Source: JBKBMT01 sp046295655 (GTDB taxonomy: Bacteria > Pseudomonadota > Alphaproteobacteria > Rhodobacterales > Rhodobacteraceae). From it: a stretch of 9,570 nucleotides of DNA. The notes under the pieces were generated by a model, which worked only from the letters and a program-made list of their open reading frames with translations, ran no database searches and had not been told where the DNA came from. The position numbers and the translations under genes were made by a program. The DNA lies in assembly GCA_046295655.1 (NCBI GenBank), contig JBKBMT010000084.1, positions 1 through 9,570 on the forward strand, given 5' to 3'. How positions within the stretch are numbered: position 1 is the first letter of the stretch; each line of letters begins with the position of its first letter. Shown piece after piece: positions 7,792-9,570 of this stretch.

Positions 7792-8298
7792 CTTGTCCCA
7801 TTTCGTCCCGCGACAGGCACAGCCGAGCCCCAGGAACTGTCCGTTCAGCGTGATCCGCCCGCCGGCCTGCACCGGCACCACATCCGTCATGCCGATCCGC
7901 CGGCCCGCCGCCGTCGCCACGGCCAGCGCATCGTCCTCGCCCCGCGCCAGCGCCGCCCCGATCGCGTCGCGCAGGGCGTCGATGAACAGGACCGGCTGGC
8001 TGTCGGGCGCGATGCGCCGGGTGCCGATCGCGACACCGCGGCCGGTCTTGCAGTCGAGGACCACGGCATGCGCCTCGCCCCGGCAACCGTCGCTCTGATA
8101 GGCGGACTGAAGCGCCACCCGTTCCCAGACAAGTTGCACCTGGCCCAGTCCGATGCGGGTATGTGCGTCCACCTGATAGTGCAGCTCGCAGAAGTCGCCG
8201 CGCACGGGCACGTCCGAGGGCAGGCCGCCATCGAGCAGGCACGGGGCAAGCTGCCCGCCCGCAAGTCCGACCGCCAGGACGATGCCCGCCATGCCCAT
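7777..8298 (-). CDS. Unrecognised six-cysteine protein between nuoJ and nuoK
   Basis: I do not recognise a family. The frame encodes 173 residues with strong third-position G/C bias like its neighbours and starts four bases after the nuoJ stop, so it is very likely a real gene of the operon. The N-terminus (about 3-19) is hydrophobic, so a signal peptide or membrane anchor is possible, but it has no Lys or Arg before the core. The Leu-Ala-Pro-Cys at 17-20 is a poor lipobox because of the Pro. Cysteines are at 20, 37, 72, 83, 160 and 162, an even number with a terminal CxC, which would suit disulfides if exported. The middle looks alpha/beta and the end is charged (KWDKRPAD). A second ATG two codons in is an equally possible start. 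It may help complex I assembly or be a passenger; the sequence does not say. Confidence 0.75.
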   Translation of the reverse strand: MGMAGIVLAVGLAGGQLAPCLLDGGLPSDVPVRGDFCELHYQVDAHTRIGLGQVQLVWERVALQSAYQSDGCRGEAHAVVLDCKTGRGVAIGTRRIAPDSQPVLFIDALRDAIGAALARGEDDALAVATAAGRRIGMTDVVPVQAGGRITLNGQFLGLGCACRGTKWDKRPAD

Positions 8299-8302
8299 CG
8301 GA

Positions 8303-8917
8303 TCAGAGCCCCTGCCCCGGCTTCACGTCGCGCAGTTCCATCGCCTTCGCCGGATCGCGATACATCTGCGCCAGCACATCCTGCCGCTTGATGTTGGTCC
8401 GGTGCCGCAGCGTCAGCGCGATCGCGCCGATCATCGCCACCAGCAGGATCAGACCGGCCGCCTGGAAGGCATAGATGTAGCGATCATAAAGCAGAAGCCC
8501 CAGCGCCCGGGTATTCTCGACCTCCAGCGGATCGGGCGTCACCGCCTGCCTGAGGCCGAGCGCACCGTCGGCCTGCACCCAGGCCCCCAGCGCCAGCCCG
8601 AACTGCATCAGCAGAACCGTCCCGATCAGCAGCGCCAGCGGCACATACCGCGCCATCTCGCCCTTCAGCGCGGCGAAGTCGATGTCGAGCATCATCACCA
8701 CGAACAGGAAGAGCACCGCGACGGCGCCGACATAGACGATGATCAGCAGCATCGCCACGAATTCCGCACCCAGCAGCACGAACAGGCCCGCGGCGGAGAA
8801 GAAGGCAAGGATCAGCCAGAGCACCGAATGCACCGGGTTGCGCGCCACCACCACCAGAAGCCCCGCGGCGACGGTGACGATGGCAAAGACGTAGAAGGCC
8901 AGATCGGCAACGGTCAT
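8303..8917 (-). CDS. nuoJ: NADH-quinone oxidoreductase subunit J
   Basis: Membrane-arm subunit of complex I (ND6 homologue) at the junction with the quinone module. The 204 residues include five hydrophobic helices. The third holds GAEFVAMLLIIVYVGAVAV (50-68), with E52 and the aromatic Y62 at the place of the conserved pi-bulge helix that changes shape during turnover. The soluble tail (about 171-204) is charged and of the length seen in this group. The start ATG overlaps the TGA of the upstream gene (ATGA) and is preceded by GAGGGACCGA three bases away. The next gene begins four bases after the stop. Nothing unusual in the protein itself. Confidence 0.98.
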   Translation of the reverse strand: MTVADLAFYVFAIVTVAAGLLVVVARNPVHSVLWLILAFFSAAGLFVLLGAEFVAMLLIIVYVGAVAVLFLFVVMMLDIDFAALKGEMARYVPLALLIGTVLLMQFGLALGAWVQADGALGLRQAVTPDPLEVENTRALGLLLYDRYIYAFQAAGLILLVAMIGAIALTLRHRTNIKRQDVLAQMYRDPAKAMELRDVKPGQGL

Positions 8918-9324
8918 TCCTCGGTCCCTCCGGTTTCGCCGAACACGCCCTGGGCGATCTCCAGCGCCTTCTGCATGGCCGGCAGGCCGCCGAACATGCT
9001 CATCTGATAGATCACTTCCGCGATCTCGCGCTTGGTCGCCCCGGCCTCGATCGCGTGGCGCACGGTCAGCTTGATCTGCGGCTCGGCCTGGGCGCCCAGC
9101 ACCGTAAGCGCCGCAAGCGTGACCAGAAGCCGGGTCTTGGCATCCAGCCCCTCGCGGTTGAAGGTCCGGCCAAAGGCCATTTCCATGAAGTCCTTCGACA
9201 TCGTCGGGACGAGGTTCTCGAAGCCCTTGACCTGAAAGGTCTCGAGCGCCGGGTTGAACGCGCGGGCCATCTGCTGGGACTGTTCCAGCATGGACTGCAT
9301 CATCTTGGTCCAGGCATCGGTCAT
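8914..9324 (-). CDS. Carboxymuconolactone decarboxylase-like (CMD/AhpD-fold) protein
   Basis: A 136-residue protein whose residues about 45-128 look like the CMD domain: KTRLLVTLAALTVLGAQ (63-79), then RHAIEAGATKREIAEVIYQMSMFGGLPA. This is the helical pattern of PcaC-type proteins. It has no cysteine at all, so it lacks the CxxC redox pair of AhpD peroxidases; H90 and E103 are the conserved polar residues left. Residues 1-30 are a Met/Gln-rich amphipathic stretch resembling phasin-like helices, a weak resemblance. The start at 9324 is chosen because AGGAG lies nine bases ahead and overlaps with both neighbours are then four bases (ATGA at each end); the longer in-frame extension upstream overlaps the previous gene. 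Its substrate and its role beside complex I are unknown. As I recall, similar genes occur in nuo clusters of Rhodobacterales. Confidence 0.85.
   Translation of the reverse strand: MTDAWTKMMQSMLEQSQQMARAFNPALETFQVKGFENLVPTMSKDFMEMAFGRTFNREGLDAKTRLLVTLAALTVLGAQAEPQIKLTVRHAIEAGATKREIAEVIYQMSMFGGLPAMQKALEIAQGVFGETGGTEE
8921..8930 (-). promoter_or_regulatory. Ribosome binding module of nuoJ
   Basis: GAGGGACCGA on the minus strand inside the last codons of the upstream gene, three bases before the nuoJ ATG. It is identical in sequence and spacing to the module before nuoK. Confidence 0.6.
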
Positions 9325-9570
9325 GGCGCCGGGCTCCTGACGCAAAGGAAGAAGTTCACGTTCGCAAGTCCGGCCGTGACCGAGGTCATGAAACCGATGT
9401 TGCTGCGCTGCTGGTCGGGGCCGGCGGGATAATCCGGCGAGGTGGCGAGCACAACCGAGCCGCCCGGCGTCCATCCCTCGGGGCAGCCCTCGGCCGACCG
9501 TGCCAGAAGCACGACGCCGGCGCCCAGATCGCCCGATCCGGCCGCTCCGGCGGGCCCCTGCGCGCCGGCC
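9321..9570 (-). CDS. C-terminal 82 residues of an unrecognised gene, Gly/Ala-rich then CPEGW domain
   Basis: The frame enters from the right edge and stops with TGA at 9323-9321, overlapping the start of the CMD-like gene by four bases. G/C-rich third positions support coding. The first visible residues have Gly every third place for a few triplets (GAQGPAGAAG), reminiscent of a short collagen-like or flexible linker, though the pattern breaks soon after. A compact tail follows, with two cysteines, in EGCPEGWTPGG and in FFLCVRS, which could form a disulfide. CPxGW-type motifs occur in C-terminal domains of some surface or tail-fibre proteins, so an exported protein is possible; this is inference. 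The true start and the size lie outside the window. An internal ATG would give only a fragment, so I treat it as 5' partial. Confidence 0.6.
   Translation of the reverse strand, partial: AGAQGPAGAAGSGDLGAGVVLLARSAEGCPEGWTPGGSVVLATSPDYPAGPDQQRSNIGFMTSVTAGLANVNFFLCVRSPAP
9334..9338 (-). promoter_or_regulatory. Ribosome binding site of the CMD-like gene
   Basis: AGGAG on the minus strand, nine bases before the ATG at 9324 and inside the end of the upstream frame. It supports the short start of the CMD-like gene. Confidence 0.55.

Noticed and set aside
7700..8242. Alternative minus-strand frame of 180 codons overlapping the six-cysteine gene and the nuoK start
   Set aside because: Its translation is Arg/Gly-rich with poor codon bias and it runs into nuoK. 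The 7777-8298 frame has the operon's G/C third-position pattern and proper spacing to nuoJ.
8239..8250. Possible lipoprotein signal (Leu-Ala-Pro-Cys) in the six-cysteine protein
   Set aside because: Proline just before the cysteine does not fit the lipobox, and the N-terminus has no positive charge before the hydrophobic part. I mention export only as a possibility.
9325..9474. Longer N-terminus for the CMD-like protein (50 more residues)
   Set aside because: The extension is Arg/His-rich, unlike the protein, overlaps the upstream frame, and the ATG at 9324 has its own ribosome binding site.

Overview
The window is a high-GC, tightly packed stretch of one long minus-strand operon. The organism is probably an alphaproteobacterium of the Rhodobacter/Paracoccus type. 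This rests on the codon bias, the close match of every protein to that group as I know it, and the arrangement of complex I (nuo/nqo) genes interrupted by small extra genes and followed by a biotin ligase. All genes read right to left, so transcription enters at 9570 and leaves at 1.

Layout in order of transcription: (1) the 3' end of an unrecognised gene with a Gly/Ala-rich stretch (9570-9321); (2) a small carboxymuconolactone-decarboxylase-like protein without cysteines (9324-8914); (3) nuoJ (8917-8303); (4) an unrecognised 173-residue, six-cysteine protein (8298-7777); (5) nuoK (7724-7419); (6) nuoL (7414-5312); (7) nuoM (5308-3770); (8) nuoN (3759-2323); (9) birA, a biotin-protein ligase without a DNA-binding domain, starting at TTG (2333-1572); (10) coaX, type III pantothenate kinase (1552-773); (11) the first 258 codons of rnj, ribonuclease J, cut by the left edge (776-1). 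Both end genes are partial.

Junctions are very tight: 4-base ATGA overlaps at 9321-9324, 8914-8917 and 773-776, an 11-base overlap at nuoN/birA, and gaps of 3 to 19 bases elsewhere. The only larger gap is the 52 bases before nuoK. I see no promoter, terminator, RNA gene, mobile element or CRISPR array, and no gene-free stretch over 300 bases.

Functionally, nuoJ-N encode the proton-pumping membrane arm of respiratory complex I: NuoJ and NuoK at the junction with the quinone module, and the three antiporter-like subunits NuoL, M and N. All the key membrane Glu and Lys residues I checked are present. birA and coaX act in cofactor supply (biotinylation of carboxylases, CoA synthesis), and rnj in RNA turnover. 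The window is largely ordinary. The parts worth a second look are the three non-nuo genes set inside the complex I cluster and a duplicated ribosome-binding module in front of nuoJ and nuoK.
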